Positions 16,986 through 24,441 of a DNA stretch of 33,622 nt are shown here, in pieces. The translations under genes and the position numbers were made by a program. The notes beneath the pieces are model-generated. The model worked only from the letters and a program-made list of their open reading frames with translations. It had not been told where the DNA came from and did not search any database. Source of the stretch: Pseudomonadales bacterium (GTDB lineage: Bacteria > Pseudomonadota > Gammaproteobacteria > Pseudomonadales > Ketobacteraceae); contig JAKSAW010000579.1 of NCBI GenBank assembly GCA_022361455.1, positions 1 through 33,622 on the forward strand, given 5' to 3'. Each line of letters begins with the position of its first letter. Position 1 is the stretch's first letter.

Positions 16986-17504
16986 ATGAAAAATGTTAAA
17001 TCGATACTAAATGACTTTAAAAAAGAAGTCACGCCAGATTCATTGGCTGAAGCCGTTAAGAAAGCCAATCGAAGTACTGTTAAGAAACAAGTATTGCTGA
17101 CAGGCGTTCGCTCAGATGCTCATACTTGGAATCTTTCTTATCTAGAGTTGTTGTTAGAAGAGCTTGGATTCGACGTAATTAATCTGGGTCCAAATGTTCC
17201 AGTCGAAAGTGTTGCGTTAAATGTACGTTTACGAAAGATAGAATTGATCGTTGTTTCATCAGTGAACGGTCATGGTGCGATCGAAGGTCAGGAGATTGCT
17301 GAATATTTAGGCAGTTTGTTAGGGGATGTGTCACTCGTTATTGGTGGGTTATTGACCACTGATCCTAATAAAGTAGAAGCCGCCAGTGCTCAATTGATTA
17401 ATAGTGGATATAACGCTGTTTTTTCGGGCGAAAAAGCAATTGCTGATTTGATTAGCTTTTTACATCAGCAACAGTTGGTTGATCTTCAGGAGGCGCAGCT
17501 ATGA
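16986..17504 (+). CDS. Cobalamin-binding subunit, glutamate-mutase S/methyltransferase-like
   Basis: This 172-residue protein has the B12-binding Rossmann-like fold. The cobalt-ligand motif DxHxxG reads SDAHTWN, so the His is kept while the usual Gly is Asn. The second motif is SSVNGHG, as in GlmS-type subunits (SSLYGxG), and VIGG follows. An N-terminal helical extension of about 35 residues makes it longer than the usual 137-residue GlmS. The start is the ATG with GAGGAA 7 bases before it. The stop overlaps the start of the next gene by 4 bases (ATGA), showing tight coupling. With the mutase E subunit two genes away it should form an adenosylcobalamin carbon-skeleton mutase. Confidence 0.85.
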   Translation: MKNVKSILNDFKKEVTPDSLAEAVKKANRSTVKKQVLLTGVRSDAHTWNLSYLELLLEELGFDVINLGPNVPVESVALNVRLRKIELIVVSSVNGHGAIEGQEIAEYLGSLLGDVSLVIGGLLTTDPNKVEAASAQLINSGYNAVFSGEKAIADLISFLHQQQLVDLQEAQL

Positions 17505-18574
17505 AACCGTCTCTATTGATCCGCGAAGCATTGGCAGAACGATTACCTAATTGGTTGTGGTTCCAACTGATTATCACCTGGCTAACAGGCGCTGCACTAA
17601 AAGAGCAATTGTTACCAAAGATGAACTGGTATGTGTGCTTTATTATCGCTTTAGGTTCATTGCTCTTTGGTGTGTTAGCAGCATATTTCGCTGTTTCGAA
17701 TGACCAATTCGTTTTAGTACCGCTATGTTGGATTTTTACTCTTTATGGCATGCGATATTTGCAGCTGGTGATTGTTCATAACGCGTCTCATCAAAATATC
17801 ACTAAACGCAAAGAGGTAGATGCGCAGATAGGGTTTTGGTTATCGACGTTCTTAATGATTCAAAACTTTGAGCACTACGGTCCAAGTCACGCTCTGGATC
17901 ATCATCGCTGGCATACGCTGTCGACAGATAAGGATCCAACAGTTGTGTCACTTGAGAGAGCAGGTATTAAGGCAGGTAAAAGCGTGCGTTGCTTAGTGAT
18001 GGATTTGTTCATTGCGTTGTTGTCGCCTATATACCACGGAAAGGCATTGTGGGAGCGTTTAAAGAGTTACTTCTACTCAGCTAGTGTTAAGGCATCTGTA
18101 GTAGTCATCGCTTTCTTGTTCATCAATGCGGTGTTACTCGCTGTGCTCGATCCCATAGGCATGATAATCGCTTGGCTAATACCGGTAACGGTGCTCTATC
18201 AGCAATCTGCCTTACTACGCTTGGTAGTGGAGCATACTTGGGACATGTGTCCCGAGACTCGCCGAAGCAGGGAAGACAGCTTCGAGTTGACCCAGGCTGT
18301 GTTTTTAGGTTCAGAGCCACCTGAGACGAATAATGTATTTGCATGGGTACGTTGGACTTGTGCCATGGTGGCGGTGTTATTAGTTCGATTGATTGTGTTA
18401 CCCGGCGATTCTGGTGCCGCACACGATTGGCATCATCAATCGCCCAGAGGTGATTGGCCGAATTATATTGCCCAAAGACGTGAACAAGTTGCTAAGCATC
18501 CAAATGATTATGACGAAATTTGGGGCTATCGACGCGCATTATTGGCCAGTTTTACTTCTATGAGTAAGCGTTAA
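17501..18574 (+). CDS. Membrane di-iron desaturase/hydroxylase in the B12 cluster
   Basis: This 357-residue membrane protein has four to six hydrophobic segments and the histidine boxes of the desaturase/hydroxylase superfamily: HNASH (93-97), an expanded second box HALDHHRWH (130-138) and HDWHH (308-312). An extra VVEH near residue 245 may add a ligand. These boxes hold a di-iron centre. No reductase or ferredoxin is fused or adjacent, unlike the fusion at 2681-4648. The gene overlaps the B12 subunit by 4 bases and is followed by the mutase E subunit, so it probably acts on the product or substrate of the mutase, or on a carrier-bound form. This gene order is not one I recognise. Confidence 0.85.
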   Translation: MKPSLLIREALAERLPNWLWFQLIITWLTGAALKEQLLPKMNWYVCFIIALGSLLFGVLAAYFAVSNDQFVLVPLCWIFTLYGMRYLQLVIVHNASHQNITKRKEVDAQIGFWLSTFLMIQNFEHYGPSHALDHHRWHTLSTDKDPTVVSLERAGIKAGKSVRCLVMDLFIALLSPIYHGKALWERLKSYFYSASVKASVVVIAFLFINAVLLAVLDPIGMIIAWLIPVTVLYQQSALLRLVVEHTWDMCPETRRSREDSFELTQAVFLGSEPPETNNVFAWVRWTCAMVAVLLVRLIVLPGDSGAAHDWHHQSPRGDWPNYIAQRREQVAKHPNDYDEIWGYRRALLASFTSMSKR

Positions 18575-18606
18575 ATCGAGCGCTATCGTTTAACCAATAT
18601 GTTACG

Positions 18607-18630
18607 AAGGGGCTTCGAAAGAGGCCCCTT
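18607..18630 (+). terminator. GAAA-tetraloop hairpin between hydroxylase and mutase E genes
   Basis: AAGGGGCTTC (18607-18616) pairs with GAGGCCCCTT (18621-18630) around a GAAA loop, with one G-T wobble; TTTAG follows. It lies inside the cluster, after the ATG at 18599 and before the ATG at 18647. It could attenuate transcription into the mutase gene or protect a processed end. It also argues that 18647, with GGAGAA upstream, is the true start. Confidence 0.6.
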
Positions 18631-18646
18631 TAGTGGAGAATTGAAA

Positions 18647-19915
18647 ATGAAACTACGAGATCCTTTTAATGATTATATTCTCGCTCAGAGCCTCAAGCAG
18701 GGGTTAGTTGTTCAACCTAGAATGGGCTTTAGCGATATGAAAGAAATGCGCCAAGGTTTAATGGCAGTAAAGAATATTGGTGTGCCTGCCGTTGGCACTA
18801 TTACGGTAGATGCAATGACGCGCCAAGGCCTTGTCGAGAAAGCGGCGTTAGCGGTTCGTAATGGTGAGCGCCTTAATGGTTATCCCCTGGCTTCTTATAG
18901 TAAGAGGGAAAACAATATGCTATTAGGGGGCATTGCGTCTGATGATTTCTTGGTGCAGGTACGTCATGGCACACCCATTCCGCAACATGTGTTTGACGCT
19001 GCCAAAGCAGCCGATTTGCTAGCTATCGAAGGTGGCCCCGTTTCTTATGCGCTTCCTTATGGTCGAGCATATTTGAAGGATACGTTTCCTGCTTGGCGCG
19101 AAGCTCTGCGAGACTGGGCTAAGTATGGTGCGAAGCAAGGTATTGCTACTCATATGGAAAGCTTCGCTGGCTGTATGATGGGGCAAATGTGTCCGCCCTC
19201 AATGTTAATAGCATTGGGTATTCTTGAGGGGTGTTTTATAAAAGAGCAGGGAGTTCGCAGCATTTCCCTTTCACTAGCTCAAGGTACTAATTCTGATCAG
19301 GATATCGCAGCTTTGAATGCCTTAAACGCAATGATTGATGACTACCTTAGTGATGTAAGCACGCATATCGTGGCTTATACATGGATGGGGGTTTTTCCTG
19401 ATACTTCTCCGGGAGCTGAGGCTCTTATTAAGGAAAGTGCACGTGTGGCGGTGGTCGGAGGGGCGCACCGTCTTATTGTTAAGACTGTGAATGAAGCCTT
19501 TGGAATTCCGTCGGTGGAGAGCAATCTCCAAGCATTGAGTTGGTGCAGCAAGGTTGCACAAGAAAATCAAAACGTTGCGATGACCACGACACAGCTAGAG
19601 TTAAGTGACGCTATCTACATTGAATCAAAGGGGATTGTGGATGCTATTTTAGGGCTTGATGAAAGCTTGGAGGTATCGATTCAAAAAGGTTTCCAAAAGG
19701 GTATGCTTGATGTTCCATTTTGTTTGCATCCGGACAATGCGAACGTTGCACGTGCGCAAGTGAATAATGAGGGAATGCTTGAGTGGACCATGTCGGGTGC
19801 TGTTCCTGTTTCGGTTTCACTACAAAAAGTCAACAAGCTCACCTCTGGTGGACTACTCGATTCGTTGCACTACAATCGAAAGCGCTACAATGAGTCTGCT
19901 ACATTGCCTGCTTAA
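18647..19915 (+). CDS. glmE: Glutamate-mutase E-subunit-like (methylaspartate mutase) protein
   Basis: This 422-residue protein matches the TIM-barrel E subunit of glutamate mutase. Compared from memory with clostridial GlmE, the substrate residues align: VQPR (Arg25), ITVDAMTRQ (Arg59), VRHGTP (Arg106), EGGPVSY (Glu128, Tyr134), LPY (Tyr138) and VKT (Lys279). The three arginines hold both carboxylates of glutamate in the known enzyme, so a dicarboxylic amino acid substrate is likely. It is about 60 residues shorter than GlmE, mostly at the N-terminus. The ATG at 18647 has GGAGAA upstream; the ATG at 18599 would place a strong hairpin inside the coding region. No MutL/GlmL reactivase or methylaspartate ammonia-lyase is in the window. 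Confidence 0.85.
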   Translation: MKLRDPFNDYILAQSLKQGLVVQPRMGFSDMKEMRQGLMAVKNIGVPAVGTITVDAMTRQGLVEKAALAVRNGERLNGYPLASYSKRENNMLLGGIASDDFLVQVRHGTPIPQHVFDAAKAADLLAIEGGPVSYALPYGRAYLKDTFPAWREALRDWAKYGAKQGIATHMESFAGCMMGQMCPPSMLIALGILEGCFIKEQGVRSISLSLAQGTNSDQDIAALNALNAMIDDYLSDVSTHIVAYTWMGVFPDTSPGAEALIKESARVAVVGGAHRLIVKTVNEAFGIPSVESNLQALSWCSKVAQENQNVAMTTTQLELSDAIYIESKGIVDAILGLDESLEVSIQKGFQKGMLDVPFCLHPDNANVARAQVNNEGMLEWTMSGAVPVSVSLQKVNKLTSGGLLDSLHYNRKRYNESATLPA

Positions 19916-19931
19916 GTTACACCCCAATTTC

Positions 19932-19963
19932 AGTCAAAGGCCGCGGTAAAGGGGCCTTTGACT
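19932..19963. terminator. Hairpin after the B12 cluster
   Basis: AGTCAAAGGCC (19932-19942) and GGCCTTTGACT (19953-19963) form an 11-bp perfect stem with a 10-base loop. It lies between the mutase gene and the convergent Calx-beta gene. There is little T-tract, so it may work as a bidirectional hairpin with moderate strength. Confidence 0.6.
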
Positions 19964-19981
19964 TATGGGAATACCTTGAAA

Positions 19982-21004
19982 TCATATCTTGAGAAAGTTG
20001 TTGGGAGTATCTTGTTTATTGGGGGGGACAGCATTCAATAGTTCTTTTAACCAAATATCCATTTCTACCAAGTTATGTTGCATATAACGTTGATACTGAT
20101 CTTTCATGATAATAGTCGCTCTTAACTGTTGTTCCAGGTTACGCCTTTCTAAGCTTGCGAGCCAGTTGTCCAGAGTTGAGCCAACTGTTAGTTGATCAAG
20201 GTTTTTTAGGTTGAGAAATCCAGCGACATAGGCATCACGGGCCCTAGACATGTTGCCCATATTATTCGATAGCTCTTTGATAAAAATTTCCCTGGTTTCC
20301 GTGCCTGCTGGTAATTTAGTAATCGTTTTTCTGATCACCAGTTCTTTTTTTATATACCCGGCCAAGTCAGCAGCCAAGCGAGATTGTTCTTTAATGAGTG
20401 CCTCGGCTTTGGTAACTTGATCTTCCGGTAGTGGAGCATCCAATATCATTACTTGGTGAGTGGGTTGACCCCTTACGTTGGCCAATTGAATCGAGAACAT
20501 TTCCTGACCTTCGCGATAGTCGTTGTCCATCAAGATGGGAATGACTATTTCAGCGGTTAATTGGCCTTTAGCGAAAATAAGTTGACCTGATTCTGCCTCA
20601 TAGTCAGAGTGATTAGTAGCAGTGATTGGCTTAATAAGAACTTCAAGAATTACTTCTTCTTCGCTCATTTCACGGCTTAACGATACGGCTAATGTTCGCT
20701 GAGATTCATTTACTTCTGAAAACTGGTGGTCGAAATATATGCCTTCATATATTTGAGGAATTAAATGATGTAAAAGGTAGTTGGCTGCAACGATGAAAGT
20801 AATGATAAAAACAAAAAAGCTGGTTATATAACCTAACCTTAAGCTAGATTTGCCTTCAGTTAAGGGAGTGCTACAAGGATAATCGGTACTACCATTGCAA
20901 AGTCCTTTTTGTCGGACGTATTCCTTCTCCGAAAAGGCATAATCGTTCATGGCTTTTTGGCAATGTTGAGTGTTTGTACAGTAATATTTTTTTCTGCGTA
21001 TCAT
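19982..21004 (-). CDS. Membrane protein with C4 zinc-ribbon-like N-terminus and Calx-beta domain
   Basis: This 340-residue protein starts with a cysteine cluster, YYCTNTQHCQKA (Cys9, Cys15) and then Cys36 and Cys44, typical of small zinc-ribbon heads that precede a membrane anchor. One hydrophobic segment follows (about residues 58-80). Residues about 95-180 look like a Calx-beta repeat (DYEAESGQLIFAKGQ, then ILMDNDYREGQEMFSIQL), a calcium-binding beta fold usually outside the cytoplasm. The C-terminal 150 residues are helical. Two coiled-coil lipoprotein genes lie upstream in the same direction (gap 17 bp). Function is unknown; an envelope complex with the lipoproteins is inferred. Confidence 0.72.
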   Translation of the reverse strand: MIRRKKYYCTNTQHCQKAMNDYAFSEKEYVRQKGLCNGSTDYPCSTPLTEGKSSLRLGYITSFFVFIITFIVAANYLLHHLIPQIYEGIYFDHQFSEVNESQRTLAVSLSREMSEEEVILEVLIKPITATNHSDYEAESGQLIFAKGQLTAEIVIPILMDNDYREGQEMFSIQLANVRGQPTHQVMILDAPLPEDQVTKAEALIKEQSRLAADLAGYIKKELVIRKTITKLPAGTETREIFIKELSNNMGNMSRARDAYVAGFLNLKNLDQLTVGSTLDNWLASLERRNLEQQLRATIIMKDQYQRYMQHNLVEMDIWLKELLNAVPPNKQDTPNNFLKI

Positions 21005-21021
21005 TGGATATTGGGAAAAGG

Positions 21022-21507
21022 TTATTTAAGTAAAAATAAAATAGCTTCCTTGTAACGCATATTTAACTTGCTTAGCTTTTCTGGTGCATTGTTTGGTAAC
21101 TGGTAGGGATCTACTATCATATCCCCTTGGGAAATTATTTGGCCAAGAAGTTCATTACGATCTTTCTCTAATTCTCTCAATTTATCAGCTGCTTCACTTT
21201 TTGAATTTAATAGCGCCAACAGTTGCTCGTGAAGCTTGTTATTTTCAGTTAGCAGATCGTCGACCAGCTGGCGCTCATGCGCAAGCTCTTGATTTTTAGA
21301 CTTTAAGTCGCCACTGAGTTGTTTGCTCTTTGCATTTTCTTCGGAGGCTTCACGTTCAGCTGCAGTTGCCTCTTGCTCATAATATCTTAACCGTTGATCA
21401 GCTTTGTCTCGGCTCCATCCAAACAACCCTCCTTGAGTTGGATCTCCTGTGGTTTTGCAGCTGCTTAATGCAAGCAATAGTAAGCAAGTAAATGCAATGC
21501 TCTTCAC
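21022..21507 (-). CDS. Coiled-coil lipoprotein, unknown function
   Basis: This 161-residue protein has a lipoprotein signal (MKSIAFTCLLLLALSSCKTT; lipobox LSSC, Cys17). Residues about 35-125 are a charged heptad-rich coiled coil. The start is GTG, directly after the stop codon of the upstream lipoprotein gene (TAA-GTG), so translation is probably coupled. It has no recognisable enzymatic motif. The pairing with another coiled-coil lipoprotein and a Calx-beta membrane protein suggests a small periplasmic assembly. Confidence 0.75.
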   Translation of the reverse strand: MKSIAFTCLLLLALSSCKTTGDPTQGGLFGWSRDKADQRLRYYEQEATAAEREASEENAKSKQLSGDLKSKNQELAHERQLVDDLLTENNKLHEQLLALLNSKSEAADKLRELEKDRNELLGQIISQGDMIVDPYQLPNNAPEKLSKLNMRYKEAILFLLK

Positions 21508-22143
21508 TTAGTAGGCTCTCCGAGTATCAATGGTTTGAAGCTCTATTAATGCGATCTGAAGAGCCTTGTTTTCTGCTTCTAGTTGGGATATTTCTTTCTG
21601 CGAAGCTTCAATTAAATTAGGATCGATATTTTGAGCATTATTAGCGAGAAACTTTCTTTGAGTTTGAATTTCCGTTTTGAGTTGGTTTAGCTTCTTTCTT
21701 GCTTCGCTTAGAAGTGCTTTAGTTTTCTTTTGCTGATTGGTTAGCTGTGTATTTTTACTGGCTAAGTTAGCTGAGCTTTTCTTCAGCATTGCTAATTCGT
21801 TTTTGACCTCGGAGATATCTGCTGTGAGTTGACGGTTAAATGCTCTGGCATCGCTACTCACTTTCTTCGCATTTACGATAACTGCTTTGAAGTGTTCTTC
21901 TTTCGAGGCATATTTTTCTTTCTCATTAGCAACGTGTTTGCCATAGGTAACCCCTGCAATGCTGCCGGCAGCGCACCCAATCGCTGTTGATTTACGATCT
22001 TTTCCAATTAGATTACCCAGCGCGGCGCCAACCCCACAGCCGAGCGCTAGGCCTTCCATCTCAGTTCGTTGACGATCATTTGTTGCGCAACCAGAAAGAA
22101 TAAAGATGAAGGTAAAGACAAATATCTTTGCTAAAGAATTCAT
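21508..22143 (-). CDS. Glycine-zipper, coiled-coil lipoprotein
   Basis: This is a 211-residue protein if the start at 22143 is used: MNSLAKIFVFTFIFILSGCA is a clean lipoprotein signal with lipobox LSGC. An upstream in-frame ATG (22323) would place this signal at residue 61 and overlap the AraC gene, so it is rejected. Residues about 30-65 are a glycine zipper (ALGCGVGAALGNLIG and AIGCAAGSIAGVTYG), the kind that inserts in or packs against the outer membrane. The rest is coiled coil. It is followed directly by the second lipoprotein and the Calx-beta gene in one operon. Confidence 0.78.
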   Translation of the reverse strand: MNSLAKIFVFTFIFILSGCATNDRQRTEMEGLALGCGVGAALGNLIGKDRKSTAIGCAAGSIAGVTYGKHVANEKEKYASKEEHFKAVIVNAKKVSSDARAFNRQLTADISEVKNELAMLKKSSANLASKNTQLTNQQKKTKALLSEARKKLNQLKTEIQTQRKFLANNAQNIDPNLIEASQKEISQLEAENKALQIALIELQTIDTRRAY

Positions 22144-22285
22144 GAGCAATTTCCCTATCGACGTTAGCAGGCTGGTTTGAGTGTAACTCGGCTCATCTGT
22201 AAATTGAATGGGGAAGTTGGATAAAAGCGTTTTTAAGAAAGGTTGGATGCTAGCTAGAGACAAATGTGCTCGAGAACTAAACAGT

Positions 22286-23311
22286 TCATTGCTTGGCTTT
22301 TCTATTTGTTTTGCGATACTCACCTGGTGAGCAATTCATCCAACGTCGAAATGCACGGGTAAAACTCGCGGTATCGGTATAGCCCAAATGTATGGCGAGC
22401 TCTTCCAATTTCATATCGCTCCCCCTGAGGAGTTGTAACGCAATCTGCTTTCTTTCTTCTTCAACGATGGCGCGAAAATTAGTATTTTCTTGTTCTAGTT
22501 TTCGCCGTAGGCTCCTTGGTGATAGTGCTAGGGCGTCAGCAATATCATCCAGGGTTGCCACTAGCCCTAAGGGTCCCAAAATTTGTTGTCTAACTTGTCC
22601 TGAAAGACCAGCAGTTTGTCGACGCTCTAATTGAGCCTTGCACTGATCGTCTAGCATTCTTACCAAGTTGGCATCAAAGGTAGGAAGGGGGCGATCAACA
22701 TCCTTAAGATTGATCCACATCGCATTTCTAGTGCTGTGGTACTTAGGCTTGAAGCCACAGAGCTTTTCCAGTTCCTCTGCATAAGGTAGCGGTTCGCCTT
22801 GTAATTCCAATCCGGTAACGCTCACCCCTGCAAGGCTGAGTTCATTCATTAGGTTCAATCCGGTTGCCATGTCGCGCTCAAATAAGAATTGTCGTAAGTG
22901 GGGAGGGATTGAGTCCGGATCCATACAAATGCCGTAGTACTCATCTGTTTCGAATGGGCTCACTTTGCAATAGGCGGTACTTAAAGGTAGATACTTCATC
23001 GCAACAGTGGCGGCGTCACGTAGGGTACGGCTGGTTCGTAACGCAAAACCCCAAATACCAAAGGTCGCTATGTTGTATTGCATGCCCAGCTTGAATCCCA
23101 ATGCAGACACATCTGGTAGTGCCAGCATTAAATTTTCGATCAAACGCATTTCTTGATTGCGGGTAACCAGTGCTTCGCTATCGTATAACTCAGCTTCAGT
23201 GATACCAGTGCCTTGCAAACAAGTATCCTGATCTACGCCGTAACTGGCGGCGAAGTTAATCATAACTTGAGGAATAGCGACTGGATGCAGAATGGATTCG
23301 GGCTTAGACAT
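22286..23311 (-). CDS. AraC-family transcriptional regulator (second copy of the class)
   Basis: This 341-residue regulator has a ligand domain in residues 1 to about 230 and a C-terminal double HTH: LDDIADALALSPRSLRRKL and LEELAIHLGYTDTASFTRAF, ending CSPGEYRKTN. It has the same length and class as the regulator at 4762-5787, and again sits divergent to a desaturase gene with a direct repeat in the gap. It probably controls the desaturase at 23449. The glycine-zipper lipoprotein gene starts 142 bp downstream, so read-through into that operon is possible. Confidence 0.9.
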   Translation of the reverse strand: MSKPESILHPVAIPQVMINFAASYGVDQDTCLQGTGITEAELYDSEALVTRNQEMRLIENLMLALPDVSALGFKLGMQYNIATFGIWGFALRTSRTLRDAATVAMKYLPLSTAYCKVSPFETDEYYGICMDPDSIPPHLRQFLFERDMATGLNLMNELSLAGVSVTGLELQGEPLPYAEELEKLCGFKPKYHSTRNAMWINLKDVDRPLPTFDANLVRMLDDQCKAQLERRQTAGLSGQVRQQILGPLGLVATLDDIADALALSPRSLRRKLEQENTNFRAIVEEERKQIALQLLRGSDMKLEELAIHLGYTDTASFTRAFRRWMNCSPGEYRKTNRKAKQ

Positions 23312-23348
23312 AGGGGGATTCTAGCCTAATCAATTAAAGATGCACAGC

Positions 23349-23375
23349 TGGCCATTTGTGTAAATCGATTGGCCA
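23349..23375. promoter_or_regulatory. Direct repeat TGGCCA, candidate AraC-type operator
   Basis: TGGCCA is found at 23349-23354 and 23370-23375, 21 bp start to start, in the 137-bp gap between the AraC gene and the desaturase. As the unit is a palindrome the pair also reads as an inverted repeat (CTGGCCA / TGGCCAG). The spacing of two helical turns parallels the repeat at 4714-4741. Confidence 0.45.
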
Positions 23376-23448
23376 GCCATGCCCTGTTTGTGTGGAAGAT
23401 GATTGGATAGCTTACCAACATCAACCATAGAATAAGAAGAGGATGACT

Positions 23449-24375
23449 ATGTCTGCCAATATAGACTCTGCAGATTTGGCGAAACTTAACAAGCAGGCGA
23501 TCGCAGTTGCTAAGCAGCATATGGGCGAAGTAAGCTGGCCCACCGTGGTCATGGTAGCCGTTGTGTTAACAGGCTTTATAGCCAATCTTGCGTTGTTTGC
23601 TTTGGAAATTATCCCTGCATGGTTAGCTACTGTGGTTTTGGCAGCATTTACTTACATGTCTTATACACCCTTACATGAAGCGGCACATGGTAATATTCAT
23701 GGTAAGCATGACCACTTAGAGTGGCTGAATAATCTATGCGGGTTTTTAGTGGCGCCGTTAATTGCAGTTCCTTATGCGTCCCATAAGATTGAACATTTTA
23801 CTCATCACCGCTATACCAATCAGCCAGAGAAGGACCCAGATTTTATTGTCAGTGAAATTGGCAATGGCTTTTTGGCAACGTTACAAACAGTGGTTAAATT
23901 TCTTTGGGTACAGAATAGTTTCTTTGTGAAGTATGGTTGGGCATCTGCCACCGTTAAAGAGCGTTTGACCTATTGTTTAGAAGTATCATTGTCACTTGGT
24001 TGGCGCGTGGCGTTTGTGCTATTGGTGGATCAACCGTGGGACGTTACTGTGCTATTGGTGGGTTTTTTAGCGGGTGGTTTTTTCACTGCCTATTGGTTCG
24101 CTTATCGCCCTCATATTCCTTATCAGAATGCAGCACGTTATCAGAATACGAATAGCTTAATTATGCCTAGATGGATGAAACCCATCGAGTGGTTTTGGTT
24201 TGGCCAGAACTTACATTCCATACATCATTTATTTCCCCGTGTGCCTTTCTATCGCTACCACGCGGTGCATGCTGAAATTGAACCAGTGTTGCGAGCCTAT
24301 GGAACACCGATTGTTGGTATTTTTGATCGACAACCAATTGCAGAGAATGAAAACGGGGTTTTAGCGACTGAATAA
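23449..24375 (+). CDS. Fatty-acid desaturase/hydroxylase, stand-alone
   Basis: This 308-residue membrane protein (start at 23449) has three histidine boxes: HEAAH (76-80), HFTHH (116-120) and HSIHH (about 256-260), with the NLHSIHHLFPRVPFYRYH signature of the desaturase family that includes beta-carotene hydroxylase-like and alkane-type enzymes. It has four or more membrane segments. A GAGG site lies 6 bases before the ATG at 23449; the ATG at 23443 has no room for a ribosome site. The desaturase module of the fusion protein at 2681-4648 is clearly related (QNYHLIHHLYPRLPWYKY). It is divergent from an AraC regulator. The electron donor is not encoded next to it. Confidence 0.88.
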   Translation: MSANIDSADLAKLNKQAIAVAKQHMGEVSWPTVVMVAVVLTGFIANLALFALEIIPAWLATVVLAAFTYMSYTPLHEAAHGNIHGKHDHLEWLNNLCGFLVAPLIAVPYASHKIEHFTHHRYTNQPEKDPDFIVSEIGNGFLATLQTVVKFLWVQNSFFVKYGWASATVKERLTYCLEVSLSLGWRVAFVLLVDQPWDVTVLLVGFLAGGFFTAYWFAYRPHIPYQNAARYQNTNSLIMPRWMKPIEWFWFGQNLHSIHHLFPRVPFYRYHAVHAEIEPVLRAYGTPIVGIFDRQPIAENENGVLATE

Positions 24376-24399
24376 ATATTTCGATGAGCTAACGGATTA

Positions 24400-24436
24400 T
24401 TCGCCGGTCGGATCTTGTAATTATCCGGCCGGCGAA
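24400..24436. terminator. Bidirectional hairpin between desaturase and GST genes
   Basis: TTCGCCGGTCGGAT (24400-24413) pairs with ATCCGGCCGGCGAA (24423-24436) with one T-G wobble and a 9-base loop. It separates convergent genes, and the GC-rich stem is followed by TTCATTTAAT on the plus strand. Confidence 0.8.
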
Positions 24437-24441
24437 TTCAT

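Noticed and set aside
18599..18646. Upstream ATG for the mutase E gene
   Set aside because: It has no ribosome site and would put a strong GAAA-loop hairpin in the coding region; the ATG at 18647 has GGAGAA.
18647..19915. Loss of one substrate arginine in the mutase E subunit
   Set aside because: A first alignment suggested that Arg100 of GlmE was missing, but the constant offset shows that it matches Arg59 in TRQ, so all three arginines are present.
22144..22323. Longer N-terminus of the glycine-zipper lipoprotein
   Set aside because: The lipoprotein signal begins at 22143; the extension would overlap the AraC gene and bury the signal.
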